Source: Vanilla planifolia | Taxonomy: Eukaryota; Streptophyta; Magnoliopsida; Asparagales; Orchidaceae | Assembly: GCA_023846275.1 (NCBI GenBank) | Contig: JAIUJO010000184.1 | Coordinates: 186,001 to 250,000, forward strand | Length of the DNA: 64,000 nucleotides | Reading direction: 5' to 3' | Shown here: one piece after another, positions 1 to 12,200 of the stretch | Position numbering within the stretch: the first letter of the stretch is position 1 | Layout: each line of letters begins with the position of its first letter | The notes under the pieces: generated by a model | What the model was told of the DNA's origin: nothing | Databases searched by the model: none | Seen by the model: only the letters and a program-made list of their open reading frames with translations | Translations under genes and position numbers: made by a program

Positions 1-987
1 TAATTATTCATCAATTTTAGTTACATAACATGCTTCTACATCCTCATTATCTAGTACTCCTTCATTCATTGGCCATCACATCCTCCCAATTAACCTTATG
101 TAAAGACTTGTTGAATGGCATCAGCATAGTTTGATGGGCTTAATTAGGAAATACATAAGACTCCCTATTTATTTGGATTCCTTGCACGTTTATCATGTCA
201 TTCAATCATATTAATGTGGTCATTAATGACTTAATAAATACATTGACACTTATTGACTTTTTGAACATGTATGGTTATAGAGTTCATCATGGTATTGAAT
301 TATATCTTACTTTTTAGCAATACAATTGCTAGCTAAGCAGGCTACCTAACATGGATCTTTTAGAATGGTCGAAAGAATTTTAATAATGCTTCAATACTCA
401 ATTTAGAATATCCCAATGGGGAAAATTTTCTTAACATGCTACAATATGATTCATTAATCAGCCTAATATATCATTTCACATCAAGACTCTCATCTCCTAT
501 GCACGTTTCTTGATGCTGGTTAATCAAATCTATCTTTTGTGCTTCCTTTTTGTTTCAATGTCATTCTGATATTATGACTCATTAAAAAGGATTAGACAAA
601 TATGTTTATTCTAATTTGTTTTTCTTATGATGTACAATCACAAAATCCATAAATGTAGTATACAATATCTTACTTCATAGCAAGATTGCCATTAGCTAAA
701 TATGTGGCATGACATGAACCATTTCGATTTCTTCAAAATCCTATTCATTTCAATCAAATTATTTAGTTATAAAAATATGCTAATATGTTAATCAAACTTA
801 TCCATTGAGGCACATTGTCTCAATTGTTGCATTCAGTTCTTAACTATCTTGGTTTACCATTTTAAATTGTTCATAAAAGTTGTCATGTGATTCTCATCAT
901 AAAATATGTCAGTTCCTTACAGCAAGAGCAATTATTACACTTTTTGTGCTTATACAATTTCATTGCAAAACTTATGTGAAATCAAAC
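1..987. other. AT-rich intergenic DNA with no recognised feature
   Basis: No long open frame, tRNA, tandem repeat or recognisable transposon end is visible. The sequence is AT-rich and CG-poor. It forms the left flank of the LINE that starts near 996, and base composition changes sharply at that junction. Confidence 0.6.
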
Positions 988-995
988 ATGATCAC
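988..995. repeat. Left target-site duplication of LINE copy A
   Basis: The octamer ATGATCAC occurs here and again at 7335-7342, directly after the A-tail. This is the geometry expected for target-primed reverse transcription. The match is only 8 bp and its first A is shared with the A-tail on the right side, so the assignment is good but not certain. Confidence 0.6.
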
Positions 996-1808
996 GGTGA
1001 GAAGAAGGCCACCAACAGCAACAGAAGCATAGCGTTTGTGCTTGTGGTAGCATCTGGTGAGACTATCCAACAGCAGGTATCCAAAGACAAGACTGAGGAG
1101 CAACGACGACTGAGGAGCGACGACGAAGGAGCGGGGACGTGCTGGGAGGGTGGCTGTAGCTCGTCTGATGTGATGTGGTGTTGGAAGGCGAGGCTTACTC
1201 GGGCGCAGCGTCGAATCTAGTGACGGTACCGGAGGCGGAGTCATAGCCACGGACTGCGACGCCGCGCGGTGGGCCTGAGGATGCCAGGGGGACTGGCGAC
1301 ACCGTGGGTCAGGGACTAGAGGTGTGTTGTTCAGACACAGCGGCGGTCAACGATCAATGGTCAGCAATCGTCGGCCCACACGTGAGTGGCACCTGGTGTG
1401 TTCGACCGCTCGTGCGTGGACCGGGTTCGTGTTTGAATTTGAATTCTGGTTCACATGGGGTGCACTGGGACATGATTGATTGGCATAGGTTCCTGCGATG
1501 CATTACACCCTTCGTCCCTGAGGTCACGCCACAGACCCTGCAGCCCAAATCGGACGTTCGATTGTGTGAAGCACGCTTCGGAGGTGCAGCCGGCGAGCAA
1601 GGACTACCGCGAGCAACTCCCCAGTGCGAGAGTGCCTTTGCTTATCTTCTGGAGGAGGAATGCCATATGACGAGGGACCCACACTTCCTATCATTTCAGA
1701 GGCTGGAGGCTTCTCAAGGAATGACGCCATACTGGAGGCCGAGGACACTGCAACGAGAGGAGTGGAAGCGGAGGCAAACAATTTTACCGGAGATGCGGAG
1801 ATGCAGAG
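996..1808 (+). promoter_or_regulatory. Presumed 5' leader / internal promoter region of LINE copy A
   Basis: This GC-rich stretch lies between the left target-site duplication and the first ATG that opens the ORF1 frame (1809). LINEs carry an internal promoter here, but I see no specific promoter element, so the role is inferred from position. Several short frames are open on both strands (for example 1304-1846 +). None resembles a LINE protein, and their openness fits high GC content. Confidence 0.4.
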
Positions 1809-3053
1809 ATGCAGAGGGCTGCGGAGAATTTGCATGCCAAGGCTAGCTTTAGAGAGGTTTTGACAGCTCGCAATAATCAGAATGGTAACATGGTGAATTC
1901 CTCCTTGCGCCTGGCAAATATTGATATCAAGGAACGTGCTACGGCCATTCCTGACATTGCTGAGGACGGTGAGGTCCTTGTCTCTTTGAAAGCTTGTCAA
2001 TGGCGAATAGATTTTCACAAATTCGACCTGGTGGGTCGAATTTATGTGAACACGTTTCCTTTCCCGATCATTGCTATGGTGCTGCTCAAACACTGGGGCC
2101 ACCAGAAGAATTTCAAAGTGTTTGATCTGTCTTCGAACTACTTTTTCTTACTTTTTGAATCTATGGAGGACCAGAATGATGTGTGGCTTCTGGGGCCGTG
2201 GCAAATCGCAGGCCAAGCTATGGGTCTGGATGTTTGGTCGCATGAGTTCAAACTCGGCGACTCCCACGCGATGTGCGCACTGATCTGGGTGCTATTCCCT
2301 GGCTTACCCTTGATTTACTATGATGTGGACAATATTTTGCGCATTGCGAAGGCTATAGGCAATCCATTCCTTCTCGACGGGTGGACGGCAGCAATGGAGG
2401 GATCGTCCTATGCCCGGGTCTGCATACGAACGGACCTCTCCAAACCCTTGTAGCTGGGCGTTTGGCTTAACGAGGACTGTGGGAGAATCTACCAACGTTT
2501 TGAATATGAGGGGCTGCCGAGGATTTGCTTCTCGTGCGGTCATGTTGGTCATTTAGCCAGTCATTGCAACGTGCAGCTGACGAAGGCGCTGGTTCACCCT
2601 GGTGACGGCGAATGTTCTGAAATGAGCGAGAACAGGGGCCAGAGGGAAGGAGGGGTGGACCATCTCGAGATAACGGAAGATGCGCATGGAATAGAGCCTT
2701 GGATGCTAGTTCAACCTAGATGGAGAAAAATGGGTGCTAATGCTCGGAGTGGCCGAGTGGCCACGGCAAGCCATAGCCCCAGGAAACACGTTAAATGTAC
2801 TCGTGGGCGGGTGCACAGTGACTCGTCTAGGGGTGCCAGCCATCCCTCGAGGGAACGCGTGAGGAGCAGACCCAAGCGGAGTTCACCATCTAGGAGCCGC
2901 GCTCAACAATTGGCGTGCTCGGGAGATCAGGGCCTCGTAGTTGAAGGTGCAGAGCGGGCGGCCTGTGGGGGCGGAGACAGGGGAAAGTTACCCGTGTCTA
3001 TGGTGGCTCGAGAGAAGGACACACCCAAGGACCTGGGTGGCAGCACGACTTAA
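1809..3053 (+). pseudogene. LINE ORF1: nucleic-acid-binding protein (DUF4283-like plus zinc knuckle), one nonsense codon
   Basis: ORF1 proteins bind LINE RNA and form the ribonucleoprotein used for retrotransposition. The frame opens at 1809 and runs to 3053, with one in-frame TAG at 2451-2453. Residues of about 55-190 resemble the DUF4283 region of plant LINE ORF1s (for example VSLKACQWRIDF and FLLFESMEDQNDVW). A CX2CX4HX4C knuckle follows at 2526-2567. After it comes a basic, Ser/Arg-rich tail (SHSPRKHVK, RPKRSSPSRSRAQQ) typical of RNA-binding C termini. Without the stop it would be about 414 residues. The 1809 start is chosen because it is the first ATG of the conserved frame. ORF2 follows 119 bp downstream in another frame, as in bicistronic LINEs. 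Confidence 0.85.
2526..2567 (+). other. CCHC zinc knuckle of LINE copy A ORF1
   Basis: The codons read CFSCGHVGHLASHC, an exact CX2CX4HX4C nucleic-acid-binding knuckle. It lies 24 codons after the premature TAG and is otherwise intact. Equivalent decayed knuckles are at about 28,173-28,214 in copy B and 57,810-57,862 in copy C. Confidence 0.92.
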
Positions 3054-3172
3054 GTGTGCGGGCTATAGCTGTGCTTCGTGGGGCGCAGCGGCCATCACAA
3101 GCGGTGATGGTGGAGTTTCGGGGAGGTGCTGATGCACGACTACAGGTTCTTGTTCTAACGACATTATCATTT

Positions 3173-3870
3173 ATGAATGTTATAGTGTGGAATATAAGGG
3201 GCGTCAAGAAGAAGAAGTCCAGGGGCTATTTGTGTAGGCTGGTCCGTGAGCAGAATATTGCTGTTGTGGCGTTAATGTAGACTAAAGTGCGGTTTTTATC
3301 TGGACAAGATGCAGATTGGCTCCTCGGGAGAGGTTGGGAGTTTGAGGCCTACCCCTCGGAGGGTATGTCGGCTGGCTTTGTTATTCTATGGAAAAATGTG
3401 GTGGACCTTAAGGTAACTGGGGCTTCGTCTCATGCAATGGCTTGCACAGTCAAAATCCTTCCTAACGGCATGATTAATTGTTTCATTGTTTACGGCCCCA
3501 AAAATCACCATATGCGTCGGGCCATTTGGGATGCTGTCCAGAACTCTTGCGGGGGCGACGAGCCTCTTATTGTCGCTGGAGATTTTAATTGAGTTTTGGC
3601 ACCTGAGGAAAAGTGTGGTGGGCGGCGCTTCATCTATGGCAGGGATTAGCAGGAATTTGCGGACCATATGCAAGAGCTCCAACTTGTTGATTTGGGCTTC
3701 TCTGGCAATAGGTTTACATGGAGCAACAGGAAGCAGGGGGGTGCACACTTCCTCGAGCGTCTAGACCAGGGTCTTATGAATGCTGCTGGGTTGCTCGCAT
3801 TACCTGTTTGTTCTGTTCATCACCTTAGTAGGCTGGGTTCAGATCACTGTCCACTGCTGATTAAGGTGGG
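3173..3870 (+). other. Endonuclease (exonuclease-endonuclease-phosphatase fold) domain of copy A ORF2
   Basis: Landmarks in order are the N-terminal WNIRG, the ALM-stop-TKV segment where the family has a metal-binding Glu, FIVYGP, GDFN, the FTWSNR / RLDQ region, and the C-terminal SDHCPLL catalytic block. The TAG at 3278-3280 sits where the conserved Glu of the ET(K) motif is expected. A TGA at 3590-3592 and a TAG at 3647-3649 both fall at probable Trp positions. The remaining catalytic residues are still readable. Confidence 0.88.
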
Positions 3871-4489
3871 AGGTGGGGATCATTGGCAGCAATCCGGCAT
3901 GCCTCTCTTCGACATCGTGTGGCTGGATTTCCCTCAATCTTTCCAGGTGGTGGATAAGGCTTGAAGGAGACATGGCGCTGCGCAGATGGAGCCGTGAGGA
4001 GGTGGGGAATATTATAGATCGAAACAGGGAGTTGGAACGGGACATCGACGAGCTTTAAAAGAGGGAGTCTAGCGAGGGCCTGTCAGAGGAGGACCACAAG
4101 CGGCTAGGGAATATGGTTGCTGCCTTTCATCGGGGATGTGCTCACAAAGAACAGTGGTGGTGGCAGTACGCCAAGGTGCACTGGGTGTAGCTCGGTGATT
4201 GCAACTCGAAGTTCTTCCACATTGCAGCCTCGGCTTAGAAAAGGGAGAATCGCATTACATACATGAGGGATGATGACAGCAACATTGCGGACTCTCCTGA
4301 CAGCATTAGGCATGTTGTCCTTGCCTATTTTGAATGGAAATGGGGCGATGGAAACTAGACGCCCCTGCCCCAAATTACCTCGCTTTTGGGATCCATCAAC
4401 GATCAGTTGGGTTCCAGCCTTTGCCACAGGGTTACGGAAGACAAAATCATGGTGGCTATGAGGGGAATCAAAAGGAATCGCGCCCGAAA

Positions 4490-5620
4490 ATTGACAGAAT
4501 CACAATGGACTTCGTTAATGGCTATTGGAACATTACACAATGGGATATTATTAACGTTGTATTTGCCTTCTTCAAGGAGCGCAGGTTGCCGGAGGGCTGG
4601 AAGGACATCCTTGTAGTCCTTATTCGAAAGAAACAGGGAGCTTGCCGGCCGGAGCATTTCTGGCCGATCAGCTTATGCAATATAATCTATAAGTTGGTGG
4701 CTCGTATTTTTGTTGGCAGGTTGAAAACGCTACTGCCTAGTCTTATTTTGCAGGAAAAGGTTGCTTTCGTCCCTGGGAGGAGCATCTCGGATAACATAAA
4801 CATTGCCCAGGAGATGGTAGTGAGGATGCGCTCCTGTACCACTGCCTCCGGCCTCATGGCAGTGAAAGTCGACATGGAGCAGGCCTATGATAGGGTTCGA
4901 TGGGACTTTCTGCTCGAGGTTATGAAGGTAATGCGCTTCCCTGTCACTTTGTGCGAGTGGATCACAGCGTGTATCTCTGCTCCACGATTTGCTGTTCTCA
5001 TTAATGGATGATGGCTTCCTTGGGTGGCGGCGCGGTGGGGCCTCCGGCAGGGCTGCCCACTTTCCCCTTTCCTCTTTGTTATGGCCACGGAGTACCTGTC
5101 GTGCTTGATGCGGGAATACGAATCCTTGCAGTTGCTTGGGTTTAGATCAGGGAGGCACGCTTCGTGGGTTTCCCACCTCCTGTTTGTGGATGACGTGCTG
5201 GTGGTTGCTCCTGCATCAATGGAGGCTGCGAGCGCCGTTCGTCGCATTCTGCAGGCCTTCGGGGACAGCGCTGGCTTGCAGGTTAATTTCTCCAAGTCAA
5301 ACGTTTACTTCAGCAATAAATTCAGCAAGAAGAAGTCCCGCCTTATTTCTAGGAAGCTTGGTATGGAGCTTGGCCAGACGCTGACGTATCTGGGGGTTCC
5401 AATTACTGCGCGACGATTGACCAAACATGAATTGAATTTCCTCGTCCAAAGGATTGACACAACTGTGATTAGCTGGCGCACCCGAGTGCTGTCGCTTGTG
5501 GGCAGGGCTATGCTGGCATCCTCTTTTTTGTGCGTTATCCCCAACCACGAGTTGCGACATTGTATGGTGCCGACAGGGATCCTTGCTGACATTGAACGAC
5601 GCATAAGACAATTCCTCTAG
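4490..5620 (+). other. Reverse transcriptase domain of copy A ORF2
   Basis: The fingers segment reads PEHFWPISLCNIIYKLVA and is followed by FVPGRSISDNI. Motif A is KVDMEQAYDRVRW, with its Asp codon at 4871-4873. Motif B is GLRQGCPLSPFLF at about 5038-5078. Motif C is FVDD (Asp codons 5189-5194). A downstream YLGVPI block and thumb region end at a TAG at 5618-5620. All three catalytic Asp codons survive. One nonsense codon (5009-5011) separates motif A from motif B. The motif spacing is that of L1-clade non-LTR elements rather than LTR retrotransposons. Confidence 0.92.
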
Positions 5621-6804
5621 GGAGGCACAAGTACTGCGCAGGTGCTGCACAACGCGCCTTGGGACTGCGTGACTATGTCGAGGGCGACCAGAGGGCTTGG
5701 CCTTCGGGAACTTCTCATTTGGCACCAGGCTTTGCAAATGGGGAACTGTAAATGTATCCTTGGATGTGATGTGGTCTTATGGGTAGACATCATGAGGAGG
5801 AAGTATGGGTTCAACGATTCGTTGATGAAGGTATCCTGGAAGGCCTTTGCTATGTGCAAGATGATCCTGGAAGCTATGCCAGCGGCGATTTCTTGTTTTG
5901 TGTGGCGTATTGGCGACGGGCGAAGGGTGCGGTTTGTGAAAGATAATTGGCTCGGTGTCCTCCCCATATGCTGCTGGCCAACGTTCATTAACATGCTGTC
6001 CTGCTGGCCTAAAAGTGTCGCCGAGTGCATCAGGGCCGATGGCATCTAGGATGTTGAGGCGTCTCCAACTGGGCAGGGGCAGAGCTCATTGACAGAATTT
6101 TGCATCTTCCGCGTGCTCGGGATTCTGTCCAGGATGTCTTGCTCCAAGCGCACACCGAGATGGCAAAGGCTCACAGCGGCCGGATCTACGCATATATCAA
6201 GTGCAACGAGTGGTCATCAGCAGGGGGTAGCGGCCGGAGTCCTAATGAGATCATGGGGAGGATCTTGAAATTAAAGGTGCTACCGAGGGTCCGGGTTTTC
6301 CTTTGGCGGGCTGCCGATGACTTTCTGCCTACGGCGACGCGGATGGCTCTCCGAGGAATTGGCTGGGATTCATTGTGTCCCCTGGGCTGCACGGAGGCGG
6401 ATCCTTACACCACGCGTTGTGGGACTGCCCGTGTGCCCGAGACATGTGGGCTGCGAGCCATGCACGTCATGTGCTGCTGGAGCTGGTTGGGCCAACTGGT
6501 GCGGCGTCCGGATTTAGAATTTTGGACAAGCTTTTCCATCTTATGGGGTCTCCTGCTGCACGTCGCGGCGTCGGGGTGCTTCACGTGGCAATGCTTGCCA
6601 CTACCTTGTACTACATATGGTTGAGGAGAAATGTGCTCAAACACAATTGCCACGTGCCCACACCCTACTCGTTGTCAAGGACGATTAGGTTCGAGGTGAG
6701 CACGACTCTCAGGAGGCATCTTGTCTTTTCATGTCTATCAAGCGGGAATCCTGGCAAGTCTTCGGATTTGCTGGTTACGCATGGCTGGTTCCCCCCTCCC
6801 AACA

Positions 6805-7190
6805 GGATGGATTAAAGTCAATTGTGATGTTGCGGTTGGTGACTCCATTGCTGGCCTTGGTGTCGTTGTGAGAGACTTCTTGGGCAGACCTCTCATGGTA
6901 GGTGGCAAGAGGATGATCTCAGTGGCTGCTGACATGATGGAGGTTCAGGAAATTCTTTTTGCATTTGACCTACTTAGGGGATCCTTTCCCAAGTATCGTG
7001 CCATGGATTTCCAGTTTGGCTCGATGATAGCACTTCAGGTGGCTCGGGACATGTTTTCTAACCCCAATAGGGAGGGGGTGTTTGCTGTTACTCTTTAGTA
7101 TTTAGGGATATAGAGGCTCTTCGATTTTCTCACATCCATAGGGAGGGGAACGAGCCTGCCGACTAGGTTGCCCGTGATGTTTGTCTACAC
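6805..7190 (+). other. RNase H domain of copy A ORF2, degraded
   Basis: RNase H would remove the RNA template during cDNA synthesis. The opening block GWIKVNCDVAVGD with VVVRDFLGRP carries the first catalytic Asp. An EVQEILFAFDLL block carries the Glu. The third acidic position reads QFGSMIA, where the family usually has an Asp before Ser, so it seems lost. After a frameshift the final HREGNEPAD block appears, followed by a TAG at 7164-7166. The C-terminal RNase H is typical of many angiosperm L1 elements. Confidence 0.8.
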
Positions 7191-7256
7191 GAGGGTTCCT
7201 GGGGGATCTCTTACCCAGCCTCTTCTCAAACTTATGTTGTCCGATTTTTTGTTTGA

Positions 7257-7335
7257 TCCCCCTTGAGGATCTTATTGTAAAACCTGTGTGGCATTGCCAC
7301 CTTTGATATAATGATATATCCCTTTCAAAAAAAAA
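7257..7335 (+). terminator. LINE copy A 3' UTR and A-tail
   Basis: A short 3' UTR ends in TTTGATATAATGATATA and CCCTTTC, followed by nine A residues (7327-7335). A short AT-rich block before an A-run is usual for plant LINE 3' ends and acts as the priming end for integration. Confidence 0.75.
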
Positions 7336-7342
7336 TGATCAC
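7335..7342. repeat. Right target-site duplication of LINE copy A
   Basis: This is the second copy of ATGATCAC, immediately after the A-tail, matching 988-995. It marks the right boundary of copy A. Confidence 0.6.
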
Positions 7343-9200
7343 TACGGATACCTCTTTGCATTGGACTCATTCCAACCAATATATTGAATTGGTAATAATG
7401 ATACTTCAATGAGACACTCCGAATCATTGAATGGCAACTAGTTAGCATAATGCAACAACAAATCAAAAGCTTATGGAAGCTCTTCATCATAGACACATAT
7501 CCATCGCAGTCTTTAGAAGTCTCGATAATAGTAATAATGCATTCTAAGAAATAAACTATAACTATTGCAACCTCAATTATGTAGTAATATTTTTCCCAAA
7601 AGAAAAGGTTGAGAAGTGTTTAATATAGCCTTGTAATGGTGAAAAAGTTGATAAAATGATTTCAGGAGATGTTAAGTACTTGTAATAAATATAAATAGAA
7701 CTTTATAATTTATGATCAAAATAATCATCCATTAGTAAAATTACATACCATTATCTAATTATTAAAAATTTGAAAAGCCTCATTTCTTCATTTTCTCATT
7801 GCCACACCAATAAAGCCATGTATAACATTATCATGGAAGCTATCGGGATCATTTATATCATCAACATAGATTAAAAAACTATTGAAGCTTTCAATATCTA
7901 CATTCATATCATGCCAGACATCATATGTAATAAAAGTAGACATTATTTCTGTTTTGAAGGGAATATTGTAGAATTTTGTTTTTTCTTTGGAATCATCCAA
8001 GAAGTTGGACTTCACCCTTTTAAAAAAATCATAGAGTAGTTATGTTCTAGCATTTAAAAAATATTAGTAAGTTTGTGACAAACTAGCATTTTATACATTC
8101 CACATGAAGGCATACTAGTTTTACTCAGACTTAGAGCCATTCAAAGTTTAGTATCTCTTTTACTTAGTCTCTGATATTATTCCCATTATGGAGGCCAATT
8201 ATAATTGACCCTTGTATATCACACTTTTTAATTTTATTTTTATTAATTTGTTCAATTATTTGTAGTTATAGTTTACCTTAAGCCATTTAGAGATTGATTG
8301 GTAGCTTTTGAAATACTTCTAGATTTAAATTCTATCCAAGATATCCTTACAGTAGTATGGTAATTCTATTAGCAAAAGCTTGTTCAAAATAGCTTTAAAA
8401 AGCCTTAAAATTGAGAGTTGGGTTGCTTTTTAGTATTGATCGCTTCGTCGTTCACCTTTGCCACTATTAGTGTCAGTTCTTGTGGCTTACTCAACCCACC
8501 TTAATTCTTCTAACCCATTTATCCTCTAAACACACACTGACCATTGTTGATCCACAATACATGAAACTTTCTAAATTGTCAACAAATGTCGACCTATTAG
8601 GTCATGATAACATAGAAAATGGACTTGACATCTAACTATGTCTATCTGCTTGTAGTGCGCAAATCATGTAGGCCAGCTCCGTGCAACTCACTAAACTAAC
8701 ACTTAAAATGCACAAGCCAATTTGGGAGCCTCTTATGCCAACTTAATTTTGCTTCATTTGAAGAAAAATTTTTGAATAAATTCAAATTATGTTTTTTATA
8801 ATTTGTGATGACTTTTAAAATTTGAAAAATATTCTTTAGAATTCTAAATTATGTTCCATAGTACTCCAAAAATATCCTTCCATATCATAAGCTTACAAAT
8901 TATCATTATAGCTTTGAAATGTCTATAAATAGTGATGCTACCAATATTGTAAGTAATATAATATGAATGAAATAATAATGTACTTCCATTAAGCTAGTTT
9001 AATAGAAGCATGTTGTGTATATTCAAAATAATGGTGAGATAAACTTCATTGGACTTATTTCATCAAGCTCTAACTAATCAAATGTAGCCTTTTAATGTTT
9101 GGAATATTTTTATTTTGTAAGATTTTTGCATGCTTTATGAGTCATTTTCATTTGCACCTATTTTGATTATTGGGGATATTTTGGTCGATCTCCTCAGTAT
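7343..9200. other. AT-rich spacer with no recognised gene
   Basis: No coding frame of note is present and no transposon protein motif was found. From about 8,750 onward the text becomes more AT-rich and begins to show phrases shared with the 410-bp repeat family. The array border is therefore gradual, and 9.2 kb is an approximate boundary. Confidence 0.5.
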
Positions 9201-12200
9201 CATGCAATGTAATATTCTTATATAATTTCTCATTTTTCTAAATATTTTACTTTAATTTACTTGTAAGAATATATAACTCTAAATCAGCTACTTTGTTACC
9301 TATAGATCACTTTAATTTTGAAACATTATATTTCTTCAATTTATCTCTTTTCAACATTGATATATGTTTATTTAATATTAAAATAATTGTTTATTATTAT
9401 TTATGATCATTTAGTTTTATAATTTATCATAATTCCAAATGAGGATTGATGGAGATGAATTAGCATCATTGGGAAAGTCAAGAAGAGCAATATATGAATA
9501 AATATTTATTTTTAAATTATTAAATATTTAAGTATCATAGAGTGTAACTTTCCTAATTTATTTCATTTAATCAAGTTTTCCCTTCCATGTAAAACATTAT
9601 TTTTTAACTCTAAATCTCTTCTAGAGTGACCATTACATCGATTCCATTTGCTTATATTACAATGCTTTTGTTCATAACATTTCAGCTTTAATAAATATTT
9701 ACTTAATATTAAAACATAATTTATTTTTACTCATGATTATTTATTTTTAAAATTCATATTAATTAATGTTGAGTTCTAATTTAAACAAAATAAACATTAT
9801 TGGAATCATCTCAACAAGCTTTATCCAATTTGCTATATATTTTAATTTTCTAACTGTTTTATTTTCTATGGTTTTGGCTTAATTTACTAAATATTTTCAT
9901 TTGTGCATGATTTTTTTAGCAAGTGTTTTACACTCGATCTAATTTGTATATTTTAATACAACTTTCCCATATAATTTAATTTGTTTCTTTAAGTTTTTTC
10001 TTTTGTTTGATTAGATTATTAGGAAACTCTAAATCAATTATCAGGTGCCTTTTAACATCACCTTGATTTGATTATATTACATTGTTTAGGTTTATCTCAT
10101 TTATGATTTAATACATATCTATTTAATATTAAAATAACTTTAAATATTATTTTCACTTTGTAATTGCTACAAAAAGGTTGTCAAGATGAGCCAGTAATGT
10201 TTATTTCATCTTGAGCAAATTTCATTTTGAATTTCATCAAATTAGCATAATAAAAAAGCATAATTAATCAAATTTTATTATTTAATACTATGTAAACATA
10301 TTTTAATACTGCAATGAGTTAATTGAATTAATATATTATATGAAAATCATTGATAATTAAAGTTATATGATTTGAGACTTCTTGTTAAATATATAATTCA
10401 AAAAATAAAATTAAAAACGTTACAGAAGAATAATAATAATTTTATTATAAATTTGAACTTTAAGATATCAAGGAGAATGAGTGTAACATTTTGAATCATT
10501 AGTATTTATCCTTATTTAGTTTGTGAATTAAAAAACATCAAGTAAAAAGTGCAATAACTTCTATTTCGTCTATATCAGCTTGGAACTCTTTGAGAAATTT
10601 TTATTCATACTTTATTTGAACATAAAAGATATTACACTCAATGTCTTTAGTATAATGGAATGCATCTTGTTCATAAACTTTATCTTTTTGTTTCAAATTT
10701 TTAACATTGATTATGTTATATTATTATGTTACTCTAAATCTTCCATCATGTGAGCCTTGCATTGCTTTGATTTGTTTGTATTACATTGTTTTAATTTATC
10801 TTATTTCAATATTAATAAATAATTTTTATTGATAAACTAATTTTTTATTATGTATTCTATTTGATTTATAATAATTTCAAAAGTGGATCTATTGAAATGA
10901 AATAATTATCATTAGAATTGTCTCAAAAAGTTTCATGCAATTAAATTTTTATTTAATATTATTTTTAAAAATGTTTTTTAACAATTTTGGCATGTTTTGT
11001 AATACATTTGATTTACACTTCATTTAACAATCAATTGTGTTACACTCATTCTTTTTAGTATCTTAGAATGCAACTTTGTTGAGTAATTATTTTGCCTTTT
11101 GTGGATTCTTTATTTTCAATTTGTAATTGGTTTTATTGCAATCATGTTATAAATCTCTACGAGTGTGACCTCCATATTATTTTGATTTTGTTACATTAAA
11201 ATACTTTAATTCATCTCATTTTAGGTTTCATATGTACTTATTTAATAATAATATAATATTTTATTACTATTTGTTCCCAATTACTTTGTAAATTCATAGT
11301 AATTCCAAACATGGTTTCATAAAGACAAAGAAAGCTTCGTTCAAGTCGACCAACAAGCTAGAATTAATTAAAAAATTATCATTGTAGTTTTAAATATTTT
11401 ATTTCTTAGGGTCTTTCCTTGCTTTGAAGTCTTCTTGATTTGCTTATTATTTATTGATTCAAAAAATTACGATAAACCTTCTTATTAACTTGGAATTCAA
11501 ATGTCTCATTTTAGGTTTAATATGTATTTCTTTAACAATAATATAATTTTTATTATTATTTATTTTCAATTACTTTAGAAATTCATAGTAATTCCAAACT
11601 TTCTTTCATAAAGACAAAGCAAGCTTTCATTCAAATCAATCTACGAGCTTCAATTAATTAAAAAACATACTCTTGCATTTTTAGATTTTTTTTTTATTTT
11701 TTAGGGTCTTTTCTTTCTTTAAAGTCTTGTTGATTTATTAATTATTTATTGATCAAAGTTATTACACTAGACCTTCTTATTAACTTGGAATGCAAATCTC
11801 TCATATAGTTTCACTCGTTTATCTAAATGTTTCTCTTTCATTTCATTATTTTACGATGAAACTATATTTCTCCTCTTATGTGAAATTTGAATTATTTTTT
11901 AATTTGTTATATTACTTTGCTTCAATTATCTTATTTCAACTTTAATATATACTTACTTCAAATTAAAATAATTTTTTATTTCTATTTTTTTAGATATTTA
12001 TTTAATTCCAAAGGAAGTTTGTTTGATATAAAACAAATGTCATTGCACTTGTCCCCACAAACCTAATCTAATTAAATAAATATTGTTAATTTTTTAAATA
12101 TTTAATTTTTAATGGTGTCAGCTCATTTTAAAAGATATTGCAATTTGTACTTAACCTGATTACCAAGAATGACTTCCCTTGATCTCTATAGTATCTTAAA

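Larger units (their letters stand above)
3173..7256 (+). pseudogene. LINE ORF2 polyprotein: endonuclease, reverse transcriptase, RNase H (multiple stops and frameshifts)
   Basis: This protein would nick target DNA and copy LINE RNA into the nick. The frame opens with MNVIVWNIRGVKKKKS at 3173. It stays in frame 2 to about 3,950, moves to frame 0 until about 4,480, returns to frame 2 until 6,049, then runs frame 1 (about 6,100-6,400), frame 0 (to about 6,800), frame 1 (to about 7,098) and frame 0 to a TGA at 7254-7256. Visible stops include 3278, 3590, 3647, 4056, 5009, 5618, 6047 and 7164. Several fall where the family has Trp (TGG to TAG or TGA). A zinc-finger-like segment lies around 6,360-6,440 (PLGCTEADP, then HALWDCPCARDMW across a frameshift). 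At about 1,350 codons it has the usual length of a plant L1 ORF2 with RNase H. It is clearly non-functional. Confidence 0.9.
996..7334 (+). mobile_element. Full-length, inactivated plant L1-type LINE (copy A)
   Basis: This is a non-LTR retrotransposon of about 6.3 kb. In order it has a GC-rich 5' leader, ORF1 with a CCHC knuckle, ORF2 with an apurinic-type endonuclease, reverse transcriptase, a zinc-finger-like linker and RNase H, then a short 3' UTR and a nine-A tail (7327-7335). An 8-bp direct repeat flanks it. Its GC content is clearly higher than that of its surroundings and CG dinucleotides are still present. It is therefore much younger than the other LINE copies in the window. In-frame stops and several frameshifts break both ORFs, so it cannot move autonomously. 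The domain order matches angiosperm L1 families that end in RNase H; the subfamily is not assigned. Confidence 0.9.

Noticed and set aside
1304..1846. A 180-codon + frame and overlapping minus-strand frames in the LINE 5' leader
   Set aside because: No motif is visible, frames are open on both strands because of high GC, and the region sits where a LINE leader is expected.
5297..5737. Long minus-strand frames over the copy A reverse transcriptase
   Set aside because: They are antisense shadows of the RT coding strand, whose motifs are clear on +.
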